DNA of 64,000 nt, taken from NCBI GenBank assembly GCA_006386115.1, contig VFIW01000046.1, positions 292,110-356,109 of the forward strand. Reading direction: 5' to 3'. Each line of letters begins with the position of its first letter. Position 1 is the first letter of the stretch. Source of the DNA: Globisporangium splendens. Lineage: Eukaryota > Oomycota > Peronosporomycetes > Pythiales > Pythiaceae. The translations under genes and the position numbers were made by a program. Below the pieces are notes generated by a model. It had not been told where the DNA came from. It saw nothing but the letters and a program-made list of their open reading frames with translations, and did not search any database. Shown in pieces: positions 42,998-54,200 of the stretch.

Positions 42998-45352
42998 ATG
43001 GAAATCGAAGACATAATGGGCGTTACCGATGACAACAACCCGCCCACACGACCGGACAAGCGACCCCTTGGGCTGTTTCCCATGCGAAAGGCTCACCGGC
43101 CAGAGCTGTGGCAGTTCATTTGCCTCATGGTAAAGCGGGAGTTTCTCGACCTCCCGTCCCACACGCTGGCGACCAAGCACGCCGAGTCAGCTTATTGCCT
43201 CCGTTGCAAATGCGCGATTTACTTTCGCTTGGGAAACCATAAAGTCGCCGAGCACATGAAGGCCTTTCACGCGCAGGAGTTGAAGGCATTCTATGACCGC
43301 CGCATAGACCACGCCGACAGCAAGAAGCCTGTCAACCGCTGGCTTACGAAAGAATTTGATCAATGTGTTGATCAGCATGGAGAACGGCGTGATATTACAG
43401 ATGAGCAACAGAAACGGGTCAACCGCCTCGTCGCCATCTGGATCGCCAAGTGGCTGCGCCCATTATCAATAGTCGAGGACGACGAGCTGCGTCACATCAT
43501 CGACTATATTGGCGAGCTTGGTAGAATCAACGTGAAGCTACCCACAAGAACTCCAACACGGAACGAGATCGTGACCTTCGCAAATGAATTACGAACGGAT
43601 ATCAAAGCAGTCATTCAGAGTGAGTGCAAGTTCTACTCCATCACAAGCGACATTTGGACGGATCGAAGTCTTCGGAGCTACATCTCATTGACTCTGCATT
43701 ACTTGACCAGCAACTTCGAGAGCAAGAGCTGGACGCTCGAGGCGACACCATTTCCTGGAAAGCACGACGGTCCAGGAATAAAGCGGGTTCTCGAGAGCAC
43801 ACTCGACAGGTGGGGCCTCGAGAAGGAGAACTGCACAAAGCTACTTCGTGATGGTGCCGCCAATGCCGTCGCTGCCGCAAACGCACTCGGAATTAGCCAC
43901 ATGTCGTGCGTTGCGCACACAATTCATCTCGTGGTTGGTGCCGCGCTTCTTAAGCGAAAGCGCAGGCGCAAAGCCGATATTATAGGAGTATCGATCACCT
44001 CACAAGTTACTGTGGCCACTATGGACGAGCAAGGAGTCGACAACGGCGGAGGTGGCGTCGTCGAGAACGTCGTTCCAGATGTCATTGTTGTGGCCAGAGC
44101 CGATGATGACCAAAAAGCTGATGAGAATGATGGTCTTACTGAAGATGAGCGATTAGCTCTAGAGGCGCTTCGCGAAGCTGCTGTGGAGGAAGGGGATGCA
44201 TTCGCTGCTTCCTGTCTGTCCCCTTCAGAGCGCGACCCGCTAGATCGGATTCGGGACACTGTGCAAGTGTTTCGAGAGGTGGCTGTCTATTTTCGGCGGT
44301 CTTCGAAAGCGCACCACAGGTTGGCAGAAATTCAAAGCAATCTTCGAGGCATCTCGATCCACAAGGTCGTTGGATTGATCGTCGATTGTCCGACGCGTTG
44401 GAACAGCACCTGGGATATGCTCCAGCGCTGTATTGAGCTCGAAGGCGCACTCAAACAGTTTTTCTATTTTGTGGACGAGACGACTGCTGGGAAGTCTGAC
44501 TTCAAAGGCGCCGACAAGTTCAAGCGACCTGATATTGATGATTGGCTTCGCGCGAAGTGTCTGCGCACACTGCTCACACCATTTGCAGTGGGCACGGAGA
44601 CGTTGAGTGGGCAGAAGTATCCTACACTGGCAATTGTGCTGCCGTATCTCCGCGCCATAAAAACCACTCTTCAGCGGGACAACTTATTTGATCGCGATGC
44701 ATCGATGGTTGGCAATGCGGCGTATGTCGCTCCTGTCATCGCTCTGATGCAAGATGTTAGAACTGCTTTGCTGGAGCTTTTTCTGGCACGTTTCACCAGC
44801 ATGGACGAGGATCTTTTGTGGATAACCTACTTGGACCCTCGATTGGCGAGGATGAAGCACGCGCCCGTCGACGAACATGAGCAGCCAATGGAGTGGCTTC
44901 AGCGAGCACTGTTGCAATGCACTCAAGACGATCCTGATTTTGCAGACACGGAAGACCCCAGCATGCTGTCACCAATACCTTTGCCGTTGCGAGCTGGAGA
45001 AGAGCTGCACAATCTTGTGTTCGGGCAGGAGGAGAGCGATTGTGCAACCTCAGTGAAGCCAACAGCTGAAGACGCGTGCAGAAGAGAGATTGCACAATAC
45101 CTGCACCGTTCCTCGATCGTTGGTCGAAGGGTGGACCCGTTTGAGTGGTGGCGGTGCCACCGAGATCAGTTTCCTCGCCTCTCCAGGCTTGCACGAAAGT
45201 GGTTGGGCACGGTTGCAACGAGTGTTCCGTCCGAGCACGTTTTCTCAACTGGCGGTAACGTGGTCACCATCAAGCGATGTTCGTTGACGCCAGATCTCGT
45301 TCGCGATATCGTCTTCACCGCAGAGAACTACGATGGTGCACGCAATCTGTAG
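42998..45352 (+). mobile_element. hAT-family transposase
   Basis: 784 residues from ATG 42998 (MEIEDIMGVTDD). A BED-type zinc finger (CLRCKCAIYF..HKVAEHMKAFH, about 65-90) is followed by the hAT catalytic core (ITSDIWTDRSLRSYISLTLH, then CVAHTIHLVVG and DCPTRWNSTWDML). The C-terminal dimerisation region is FEWWRCHRDQFPRLSRLARKWL..SVPSEHVFSTGGN. An acidic insert (about 350-420) splits the core, as in many hAT proteins. The frame is intact. It was inserted beside, and probably into, the carnitine acyltransferase pseudogene whose 3' end is missing at 45.48 kb. Confidence 0.9.
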
Positions 45353-45478
45353 TTGCTACAACCCCGGGAAATGAGTAAGGCGCCGCGCAGGCCCAACCGA
45401 GTAGTTGGCATAAGCTCCGAATAGACACGACCAGCTTCAACATCGTCAGTGAGTACGCGTTCACCGACATCGCACTGT

Positions 45479-47384
45479 CTAAAGTGACAACTCACCAGTG
45501 AGATGCCGCATGAGTGGGTGGTGCACAGATACCGGACGATTTGACACGTCCAAGTGGCGCTCGACGCCTTCACCCGAGGCGCAGTTGCGATCAATTTCGA
45601 CCTGCGAGACGACGGCCGCGCGTAGCGACTCGATCTTGTCGAGCGGCGACTTCTGCGAGGAGAAGGTCTCGCAGAAGGCGAGCATCTCGGTCGTCATGGT
45701 TATCGCGGCCTCGGTGCGACCGTGCAGGAACCGCTTCGTGAGCGCGGACTCATACACTTTCGTCCCGTACCCGTACTGGAAGTTGTTGGCCGCGATGAAA
45801 GCCATCTGCACGAACGCGTCCGGGCTCATGGTGTGCTGCTTGATGAAGAGCTTGCCGAACGCCGCGGGCTCGAGCACCTCCACCTCGTTCTGCAGAATCA
45901 GGTCCATCAGCTTGGCTACGGCGAACTTGATGCCCTCCTGCAGCTCGGGGCTCACCTCCCACTCGAGCTGAGCGGCTTGACGCGCGGGCGGCGCGACCCG
46001 TGGCCAGACTGCGGCACGCGGTACGCGGCCTCAAGGAACGAGTAGTTGCCCCCTCGGATGGTCTGCGCGAACCTGATGATAGTGTCGGTGAACACGTCCG
46101 AGACGAAGCGCAGTACTGTGTGGCCGTCTACGAACGTGTGCTCGAAGTTGCAGCCGGCCACGCCGTTCTCGCACACTATCGCTGCAGCTTGTCGTACTAC
46201 CAGTTCATGCACGTGCACATCTGGAGAGAGCCTCACAGTCACCCACGAGTGTCAGACTGTGGTCTGTATGCTGTACTAGCAGCGATAGGAACCACCGGGC
46301 CACCATTGCGGATACCGTATATGCCGTGCAGCGCTGTGTCGTCTAGACAGACGAGGAAGAGCGCGAGGTCAATCTGTTTCAACACGATTTCGTGAGTATC
46401 AGTGGGGAAAAAGAGGCATGGGGAGCTGGGCGTGTGCCTGCGTACGCACCAAGTCGAGCGTCTGCTAGTTGTCGACCAGCAGCATGGCTCGCAGCTTGGC
46501 CCAGTTGGCGCGGTGCTCGGTCATGAGCACGCCGACGGCCTGCGAGGCGGCGGGCAGCTCTTCCGTCGTGAGAATCTCCTCCTTGATGGACTTGAGGTTG
46601 GCGACGAGCTCGCGCTCCGTGATGGCCATCACGTCGTCGTCTCAGTACATGTCGAACCAGTAGAACCGGTTGCGGCTGGCCACCACGATGTGCCTCGAGG
46701 ACTCGTCCACGATCACCTAGTCCAGCTCGGCCGTGGGCAGCCGCGCGCAGCTGAACAGGAGCGTGAACTGGGTAGTGCACACCACCATGGTGTTGCGCTA
46801 CATGTCGGGCTCGAGCTTGCCGCTGCGGAGCACGTTGGTGACCTTGAGCGAGCCGAGAACGAGCGACGCCGCGCGAGAGACTGGTTGTTGCGCAGCTCCG
46901 TCTGGTCGTCCTCGACCACAAAGTACGAGTTGATGTTGAGCACGACCGAGCACTAGTAGTATAGGGAAGCCTCGTACCAAATGTCCTCAATGGAGTTGGT
47001 CTTGACCTGGTCGAACTCGACAAGCTTGCGCAGCACCCATGGCCAGTACTGCGCCAAGAACTTCGCCATGCGCGCCTTGGACAGCGCCAGGAACTTCGCC
47101 ACGCGCCACTTGGACAGCACCAGCTCCACCAGAGACTACAGCGCAGCGATGTACTCGAGGTGCTGCGCGCCAGTCTACATGAGCGGAGAGGTCGGCAGCT
47201 TGGACAGCGACGCCAAGTGCCGGAACGTCACCTTGTCCTCGTCAGCGCGCAGAACGCCGGTGAACTCGTGCGCCCAGTCGCCTTTGACGTCGAAATGGTG
47301 CTCGATTAAGTTAGACGCCGTTGACGAAGCCGTGGGATCTTGCAGCATTTTATTAGCAATTGGTTGATGCTCAAGTGAGTCCAT
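45479..47384 (-). pseudogene. Carnitine/choline O-acyltransferase pseudogene
   Basis: Minus-strand remnants follow the family order: TFRHLASLSKLPTSPL near the start (47.2 kb), VVLNINSYFVVEDD (46.9 kb), SRHIVVASRNRFYWFDMY (46.7 kb), GVLMTEHRANWAKLRAMLL (46.5 kb), CNFEHTFVDGHTVLRFVSDV (46.1 kb), KQHTMSPDAFVQMAFIAANN and YESALTKRFLHGRTEA (45.8 kb). In-frame stops occur at about 47175, 47136, 46953, 46798, 46718, 46642 and 46465, and the frame shifts near 46880. Six of the seven stops are TAG. The active enzyme would transfer acyl groups between CoA and carnitine in mitochondria or peroxisomes. The C-terminal end is lost next to the hAT element. Confidence 0.85.
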
Positions 47385-47835
47385 TTATCTTTTAAAAAGT
47401 ATAATCCTCATTAGACCATACATAATACTAGATTATTGACTTTACAGGGGGTACGAAGGGGGTTCAGAGGGGGTTTGATACCCCCTTTGAACGTTTTGAG
47501 GGAGTGAGGGGGTTTAGACAAACGTAGTCAGCTCTACTTCCAAATGCACATTATGAGCACCACACATGGGGTGAACACGCCGCGTGCGAACACTCGCTGC
47601 AGAGATTCTGGTCACACACCAGATCCGCACCGTCCATGGCCAGATCTCGTCGTCCGTTGCCTTCTATCAGCTAGTCATTGATGTCTTGTGCTCAAGAGAA
47701 ACGTCGTCTTCCTTCAGCGCACCGCATCCGTCACTCAATGTTCCTCTTTTTGACCCACCCAGCCGCTCCAACGTCACGATTGCGAGAGCGCAAAACGGGA
47801 GACTGAAGGTATTTGGAAGCCTGCCTGTTTTGCTT
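47385..47835. other. Spacer with G-run inverted repeats
   Basis: CAGGGGGTACGAAGGGGG at 47447-47464 is followed by a hairpin-forming stretch (GTTCAGAGGGGGTTTGATACC, then CCCTTTGAAC, about 47470-47500). It resembles terminal or subterminal DNA of a hAT-like element. No gene. Confidence 0.45.
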
Positions 47836-47851
47836 TCATTCACAAGTTTGC
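47836..47851 (+). promoter_or_regulatory. Oomycete Inr/FPR-like start site of the CRN remnant
   Basis: TCATTCACAAGTTTGC fits the oomycete initiator plus flanking element and lies 22-37 nt before the CRN ATG at 47873. Confidence 0.6.
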
Positions 47852-47872
47852 TCTGGACAAGAAGAGCCAAAG

Positions 47873-48240
47873 ATGGTCGAGCTGGTTTGCGCGTTGATCG
47901 GTGAGAGAGTCATGTTCACGATCGAGATCGGTAGACTCGAGCACGTTGCCCGCTTGAAGGAGTACGTCAAGTTGAGGGTGTGCCTGGATTTCCCTTCCTG
48001 GTTGCTCAGAATTTACTTTGCGAAGGACGATTAGGGGGCTCTTGGATGCAGGCGGACAACGAAGAGTTACTCAGGCTCCAGAGAAGCACGACCCATTCCG
48101 ACGACATTGACAAGATATGTTTGAAGAAGCGATGCCTGAATCCGGCGTGGAGGGTAAGAGATTACTTTGGCGACGACGCGCTCCCAAGAACGCGATCCAC
48201 ATACTCGTGGATATGCGAAGAGGTGCTGAAATGGAATTCA
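47873..48240 (+). pseudogene. Crinkler (CRN) effector N-terminus, broken
   Basis: The start MVELVCALIGE and the following LLRIYFAKDD correspond to the CRN LFLAK domain. A TAG stop follows (48032-48034). The family sequence then continues in a second frame (GGSWMQADNEELLRLQ, CLNPAWRVRDYFGDDALP) and, after about 48180, in a third (KNAIHILVDM, the HVLV end of the N-terminal region). At least one stop and two frame changes break it. CRN proteins are modular effectors that enter host cells; the N-terminus directs delivery. No C-terminal effector domain was recognised downstream. The upstream start-site motif is still well preserved. Confidence 0.72.
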
Positions 48241-48476
48241 CTCGAATGCTGTGTTGCTCTGAAGGTATGCTTCCCAATTGGATCGTTTGCGTTGCATACT
48301 GCGTTTCTCATATCCCTTCTTTGTTGCACCCTGCAGAATCAGAGCCGAGCTCACACTGGGATGCCGTGACTGGGTCGTCGATGTGGTCGGCTTTTCAGTC
48401 GTTTACTGCGATTATGAGAAGCCCAGAGGCAAAGAAAGAGACGTGATGCAAGCACTTCGGGGTGCTGTTCATGTTA

Positions 48477-48834
48477 GTGATGGGGACGTAAACTAAGTTG
48501 ACATAAGTTGACGTGAAACTCGATTCACGTCAGCGATGGGGACTCAACGTCAAGCTCGTGTAAAAAGCAACCTCTCTTTTTCAAAAAAGTCAAAGTTCAC
48601 TGTCATTTTTTAGATTTTTAAAAACAGCCATTTGTACAGCAGAAGACGGATCAAATCTGTGCATACTTAAACAAGAGAGTACTGTAGGTTGAAACAGTAT
48701 TCTAACATGCGAGAAAATATGTACTTGATCAAGTGTGCACAGTAGTTTACGTCCTTTTACGTGTGGTTAACATCGGTTTACGTTAATGATTCATTTTCTT
48801 ACGTCACCTTTACATGCGTTTACGTCCCCATCGC
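48477..48834. mobile_element. TA-flanked MITE (Tc1/mariner-like)
   Basis: 358 bp bounded by TA on both sides. The left end GTGATGGGGACGTAAAC is the reverse complement of the right end GTTTACGTCCCCATCGC with one mismatch. A TA target duplication and short inverted repeats without coding capacity indicate a mariner-type MITE. Internally, AGCGATGGGGACT recurs at about 48526. It sits between the CRN remnant and the cyclic-nucleotide-binding gene and supplies that frame's first ATG. Confidence 0.75.
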
Positions 48835-50345
48835 TAATTCAAGTGACCTTTGTGCGGCACCGTCTTGCCAATGCACACACCCGTCCACACGAAAGCTCAA
48901 GACAACGAGATGATTACGAGAGCGAAGGCAACGAAAGTGCTGCGCGTTGCTATTTCTGTCGATCAACTCGCAGCAAGTACGAAGTCGCCGAGCTCCTGTG
49001 CCAGCTCAAGGTGGGCGACTACATCTGCTACACGTCGCGCGAGCAGCTCTTGACGCGGCTGCTGCTCACAGGTCCCGATGGCACGCCGCTCGCGACGAAG
49101 AAGAAACTCATGAAACTCCTCGACTTGAACAAGACCTCGGCCGACGTGTTCACAGGTTGCACATTGATCAAGTTGAACCGCGAGCGGTACGACAAGTTGC
49201 GCACTCGCCTCAGTGTGCGCCGTCCATATGCGAAACACACAGCGCGGTTCTCGGGCGGCAAGAAAAGCGACCGCGCGCAAAGCATCATGACCGCGGCCGA
49301 GAAGATCCACCTCGTGACGTCGATCGTGGAATCCGAGATCGTGAACTATCTGATCGACATTCCGTTCCTGGAAAACGTCGAGGACTCGCGTCTCGTGACG
49401 CTCTCGAACCTCTGCTCGTACATGTTTGTGAAAGGCGGCGACGTGCTTTGTTCTGAGGGCGAAGTCGGCGACCGCTTCTTCATTTGTATCCGTGGGAGTC
49501 TGCAAGCCACGGTGAACGTGCATTTGAACGCCGCCTCACAGACATACATGACGCTGTCATCAGACCAGAGCGACCAAGCTGGCAGGCATAGGTTACTCGG
49601 AAGTTCGCTTTCAGGCTTTGAAAGAAAGATCCAAGCACTCAAGCGCATGTCGACGGGGTCGTACTTTGGGGAGATCTCGCTCCTCTTCAAGATCCCACGC
49701 ATCGCGAGCATCACTGCGCTCGAGGACTCTCTGCTCGTGTACATCGACCGCACGACGTTCTGCAATTTCCTGAAAATGGCCCCCGAGGCGTCGCTGGTGT
49801 TGCTGGAGCACGTGCGCATGCATTTCCTCGACAACCTGATCAAACAGGGCTGTGCGTTTCTGAATGCGATCCCTCCGATCAAGCTCCAGGAGCTGAGTGC
49901 CATGAGTGAGCTCATCGAACACCACACAGGTAGCACCATTTTGAGGAAAGGGGATCGGAAAACGGCGTTTTACATTCTGCTACGCGGCGAAGTCGAGATG
50001 GTGTACGAAGACGACGACGAAGGCAACAGACCGGAGTCCACCAACAACAATTACACGGCAGAAGAAGGCACAGTGACCGAGGTCGCAGCGTACAAGGAGA
50101 AGAAGCAGCCGGACAATGAAGAAGAGCCCCGCGTCGCGTCGTCCAACCGCGCGTTCCGCCGCAACTCGGCGACCGTGTTTTCGGTCGCGAACTCACTGGT
50201 GTCGTCGACGATGACGAGTGGACGGCGAGGCATGAGTACCTTCGTGGTGGATCGCCCTGACAGCGTCGCGATCGGCGCGACCAACCGCCGGAAGACCCAC
50301 GTTGAGCATGGTCCGCGCAAGATGTCGTCGTCGTTTGTCTTCTAG
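48786..50345 (+). CDS. Cyclic-nucleotide-binding-domain protein, 5'-truncated
   Basis: 519 codons from an ATG lying inside the MITE. Residues about 63-140 are the C-terminal half of one cNMP-binding domain (VGDYICYTSREQLLTRLLL..GCTLIKLNRERYDKL). A second domain (about 195-325) is complete, with a phosphate-binding cassette FGEISLLFKIPRIAS holding the Glu and Arg that grip the ligand. A third (about 345-400) starts with GSTILRKGDRKTAFYILLRG but runs into an acidic, disordered tail. The architecture resembles PKA regulatory-subunit relatives or oomycete multi-CNBD proteins. Because the first domain lacks its beginning and upstream DNA is MITE and CRN remnant, the 5' part appears lost. A first intron ending at 48971 (CGCAG) is an alternative. 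Confidence 0.7.
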   Translation: MIHFLTSPLHAFTSPSLIQVTFVRHRLANAHTRPHESSRQRDDYESEGNESAARCYFCRSTRSKYEVAELLCQLKVGDYICYTSREQLLTRLLLTGPDGTPLATKKKLMKLLDLNKTSADVFTGCTLIKLNRERYDKLRTRLSVRRPYAKHTARFSGGKKSDRAQSIMTAAEKIHLVTSIVESEIVNYLIDIPFLENVEDSRLVTLSNLCSYMFVKGGDVLCSEGEVGDRFFICIRGSLQATVNVHLNAASQTYMTLSSDQSDQAGRHRLLGSSLSGFERKIQALKRMSTGSYFGEISLLFKIPRIASITALEDSLLVYIDRTTFCNFLKMAPEASLVLLEHVRMHFLDNLIKQGCAFLNAIPPIKLQELSAMSELIEHHTGSTILRKGDRKTAFYILLRGEVEMVYEDDDEGNRPESTNNNYTAEEGTVTEVAAYKEKKQPDNEEEPRVASSNRAFRRNSATVFSVANSLVSSTMTSGRRGMSTFVVDRPDSVAIGATNRRKTHVEHGPRKMSSSFVF

Positions 50346-51234
50346 CGGCTTTGCGGAAGTCTCTTTTGCTGCCAAGGGACCAGCCACCACCTTCAGTTTT
50401 GCCATCTTTTTGCTCAATGTTTTTATTTGATTCGTCGTCTCGTCACGCACCCGGTTTTCGTTTCCTCTTTCTTTTAAGGAGTTGGACAGCTCGGTGACCA
50501 CGCGACGAGGAACAACTTTCGCATCAAATCAAATTTGCACCCTTCAGATCCAGAGCCGACTGGAAAGCATGCCATTCCTGCAGCTTGGCCAAAGCGATCC
50601 AATATGACAAGCTTTCCATTCGCTTGCTACAGTCCGATAGGGATCGTTTCTGTGACAGAGAAGGAGATCGAGGATGTCATGAATCACAGACAGCTCCACA
50701 CGACAATCGCAGCGGTGGTGTCGTCTACAGCGAGCAATCGATGCAGTGCACTGATAAGAAGAACCGAAGAAACGCGAAAATGGGACATCCTATAATCGAG
50801 TTAGCTGGAAATTCGAGACAAAACCGATTATAGGAAGTCGTGTCTGCTGTAATTCACATTGTAGCTCCAAAATCGCAAAATTGAAGAGCGTTCAAAACTG
50901 TTTTCTCCACACACACGGACATTGCCCCTCTCTACAAAGACACCAAAATCATAGAACCCGAACCCTAGTTAGATGACCCACGATTTCGAGGAAGGGTTTA
51001 ACCCATTTTGACCCATCGCAAAAATGAGATCATCATTCTTCCCTTGGGACAAAGCTGATTGGACCACATTGTCACTTGGGACACCATGTAGACCCGACCT
51101 CTTTTGCCAAGTCACTCAAGAACCCTCATGGCCAACCACTAACAGCTTGCTCCTGTGCGAATTTGAAACGACGTCGAGCAGCTCCATTCCATTCCAGCGC
51201 TTCCTGCTTTGCTGCGTGAGTTTAGGAGGCGGAG
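50346..51234. other. Intergenic region upstream of BMS1
   Basis: No supported gene. A stem CCTATAATCG/CGATTATAGG (50789-50798 and 50827-50836) encloses 28 bp. CCATTCCATTCC at about 51185-51196 could be the BMS1 initiator, 39-50 nt before its ATG. Confidence 0.45.
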
Positions 51235-54200
51235 ATGGAGGGCATCGTGGGCACCAAGACCAAGGGCCACCGCAAGTCCACGAGCGGCGCCAAGGCCAAC
51301 AAGCAGAAGCGCAAGGCTTTCGAGAAGCAGAAGAAGGAGCAGCCGTCGCTCGCCGAGCAGCGCAAGAACCCCAAGGCGTTCGGCGTCGCCAAAGCCGGAC
51401 GCGCACGCAAGACCATCCAGCGCAACCTCGATCGCGCGCACCGCAAGGAGTATGTGCCGCAGACCAACCGCGCCGAGGAGCTTCCACCGCCCATCTCGGT
51501 CGTCGTCATGGGACCGCCAGGAAGTGGCAAGTCGACTGTGATTCGCGTACGTGTGCTGCTGTGCTGTATGGCGTCGCGTATTATTCATTTGTATTGACGA
51601 GAGGCTAATGGGATGTATGTGTTTGTTGCGCATTATAGTCGTTGGTGAAGCGCTACACGCGCCACAACATGGTCGAGATCAAGGGTCCTGTGACCGTCGT
51701 GTCGGGCAAAGACCGTCGTATCACGTTCTTCGAGTGCCCAAACGATCTGAATGCGATGATCGATCTCGCCAAGATCGCAGACCTCGTGCTGCTGCTCGTG
51801 GACGCGAGTTTTGGTTTTGAAATGGAGACGTTCGAGTTCCTCAACATCCTGCAGGTCGTCGGGTTCCCCAAGGTCATGGGCATCTTGACGCACTTGGACA
51901 AGTTCAAGAAGAACAAGAGCCTGCGCAAGACCAAGAAGCGCCTGAAAAGCCGTTTCTGGACCGAAATCTACCAGGGAGCCAAGCTCTTTTACTTTTCGGG
52001 TATCGCGGCGAACAAGTACCCGAAGGGAGAGATCCACAATCTGTCGCTGTACATCCAGCGCATGAAGTTCCGACCGCTCACGTGGCGAAACTCGCACCCG
52101 TACATGCTCGCGGATCGGTTCGAAGATGTGACGCATCCGGATGAGATCCAACGCAACCCGCTCGTCGATCGCAAGGTGACGCTGTACGGCTACTTGCGCG
52201 GCACTCACCTGAAGCCTGGCATGAAGATGCACATCGCTGGCGCGGGCGATTACTACATGGACAGCGTGACGTCGATGCCAGATCCGTGTGCGATGCCAAC
52301 GTCCAAGAACGGCGACGGCAAGAAGAAGCACTTGACGCAGAAGGATATCCTGCTGTACGCGCCGATGTCGGATGTCGGCAACATCACTTACGACAAGGAT
52401 GCGATGTACATCAACCTGAGCCAATTGAACTACACGAACCCAGAGAACGAGAACCTGGTCACTGACAAGGACGATTGGAATGATGCGGGCGACACTAACG
52501 GTGCGCGCATTGGACTGGGCGGTGAAGGCGTGGAAATGGTGCAAAACCTGCAGCAGATCGACATTGGCCTCGATGAGCGTTTGAAAGGCGCGAGTCTGTC
52601 GCTGTTCAAGAACACGGCTGCGATTCGTGCCGATGAAGTCGAGAGCAGTGACGAAGAAGAGGAGGAAGAGGAAGAAGATGATGACGACGAGGATGATGAT
52701 GACGATGACGATGACGATAGCGATGATGATGGCCCTCGCAAGATCGGAAAGCCAAAAGAAGCCATCGTTCGCGACAGCAGTGGCCGTGTGCGCCGTCGTG
52801 CCGTCTTTGACGAGACACCGGAAGTTGAGGAAGATCCGTCGTCGCTTGTTCCTGGATCGGACGAGTCGGACGATGATGAGGACGAGGACGAGGAAGACGA
52901 TGAAGAAGAAGACGAAATGGATGATCGGGAGAAGTCGCAACTTCGTTGGAAGGAGAACCTGGTGTCGCGCGCAGCGATGAACTTTTTGGAGCGCGAAAAG
53001 GCCGACGTGAACCTGATGGAGCTCGTGTACGGCGAGCGCGAGAAGCTCCACATGAGCGAGGCGGACGTCGACAACGAGGCCAACAAGAAGGCCAAGAAAC
53101 GTGGCGACGACGACGATGACGACGATGGCGACTCTTTCTTCCAGCTCAAGAAGAAGGGCTTGTCTGCAATCGGTTCGAGTTCGGAAGAGTACGAAACATG
53201 GAACGCGATGGATTGTTCCAAGTTGCAGTTGACCACGGAGGATCTAAATGACTGGAGCATGCCCGACATCCTGGAGGGCATCCGGAACCGCTTCGTCACA
53301 GGCTCGTGGAAGCGCACGGAGGACGGCGCCGGCAGTGACGACGATGACCCGATGAACGATGAGGATATGGAAGGCTCGTTTGAAGATTTGGAAACCGGTG
53401 AAAAGCACGGCTCGGATGACGATGAGGATGAAGCCATGGATGACGACGACGAGGAAGAGACCGATGAGCAGATCCGTGAGCGTCTTCGTGCTGAAAAGGC
53501 CAACAAGAAGACCGTCACCGATGACGACGATGACGACATTGAGGAAGGCGGCAAGAAGAAGAAGGGGAAGAAGGACGAAGAAGACGAAGAGCTCACTGAG
53601 GTGATGAAAGAAGCCAAGCGGTTGCGTGAGGAGCAAGCGCTGCGCAATGCCGAAGAGTTTGGCGACGAAGGCGAAGACGCGCGTCTACAGCTGGAAGGTT
53701 TCCGCAACGGACTCTACGTTCGTATTGAGATTTCTGGCGTGCCAGCGGAGTTCGTGCGCTTTTACGACCCAAAGAGCCCGATTATTGTTGGTGGGTTGCC
53801 AAACGTGGAGCAGAACTTGGGTCTCGTGCGCATGCGTTTCAAGAAGCATCGTTGGCACAAGAAGATCCTGAAGACCAACGATCCGCTGGTGTTCTCTATC
53901 GGTTGGCGACGATTCCAGAGTCTCCCGATTTACTCGATCGAGGACACAAATGACCGTCAGCGGTACTTGAAGTACACGCCCGAACACATGCACTGTGGCG
54001 CGACGATCTATGGTCCATTGACGCCTCCCAACACTGGTGTGATCGCGTTCCAGACGCTCTCAAACAGCGCGCAAGGCTTCCGCGTCAGTGGCACGGGTGT
54101 CGTGCTCGAGTTGGACCACAAGTTTAGCGTCGTGAAGAAACTCAAGCTCATCGGTACGCCGACGAAGATCCACAAGAACACGGCGTTCATCCGCGGCATG

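Noticed and set aside
45479..47384. Reassignment of TAG to Gln
   Set aside because: The remnant also has a TGA and at least one frameshift, and all intact genes in the window follow the standard code.
51633..53707. Minus-strand frames of 472 and 425 codons (Ser- or Val/Ile-rich)
   Set aside because: Shadows of the Asp/Glu-rich codon tracts of BMS1 on the other strand.
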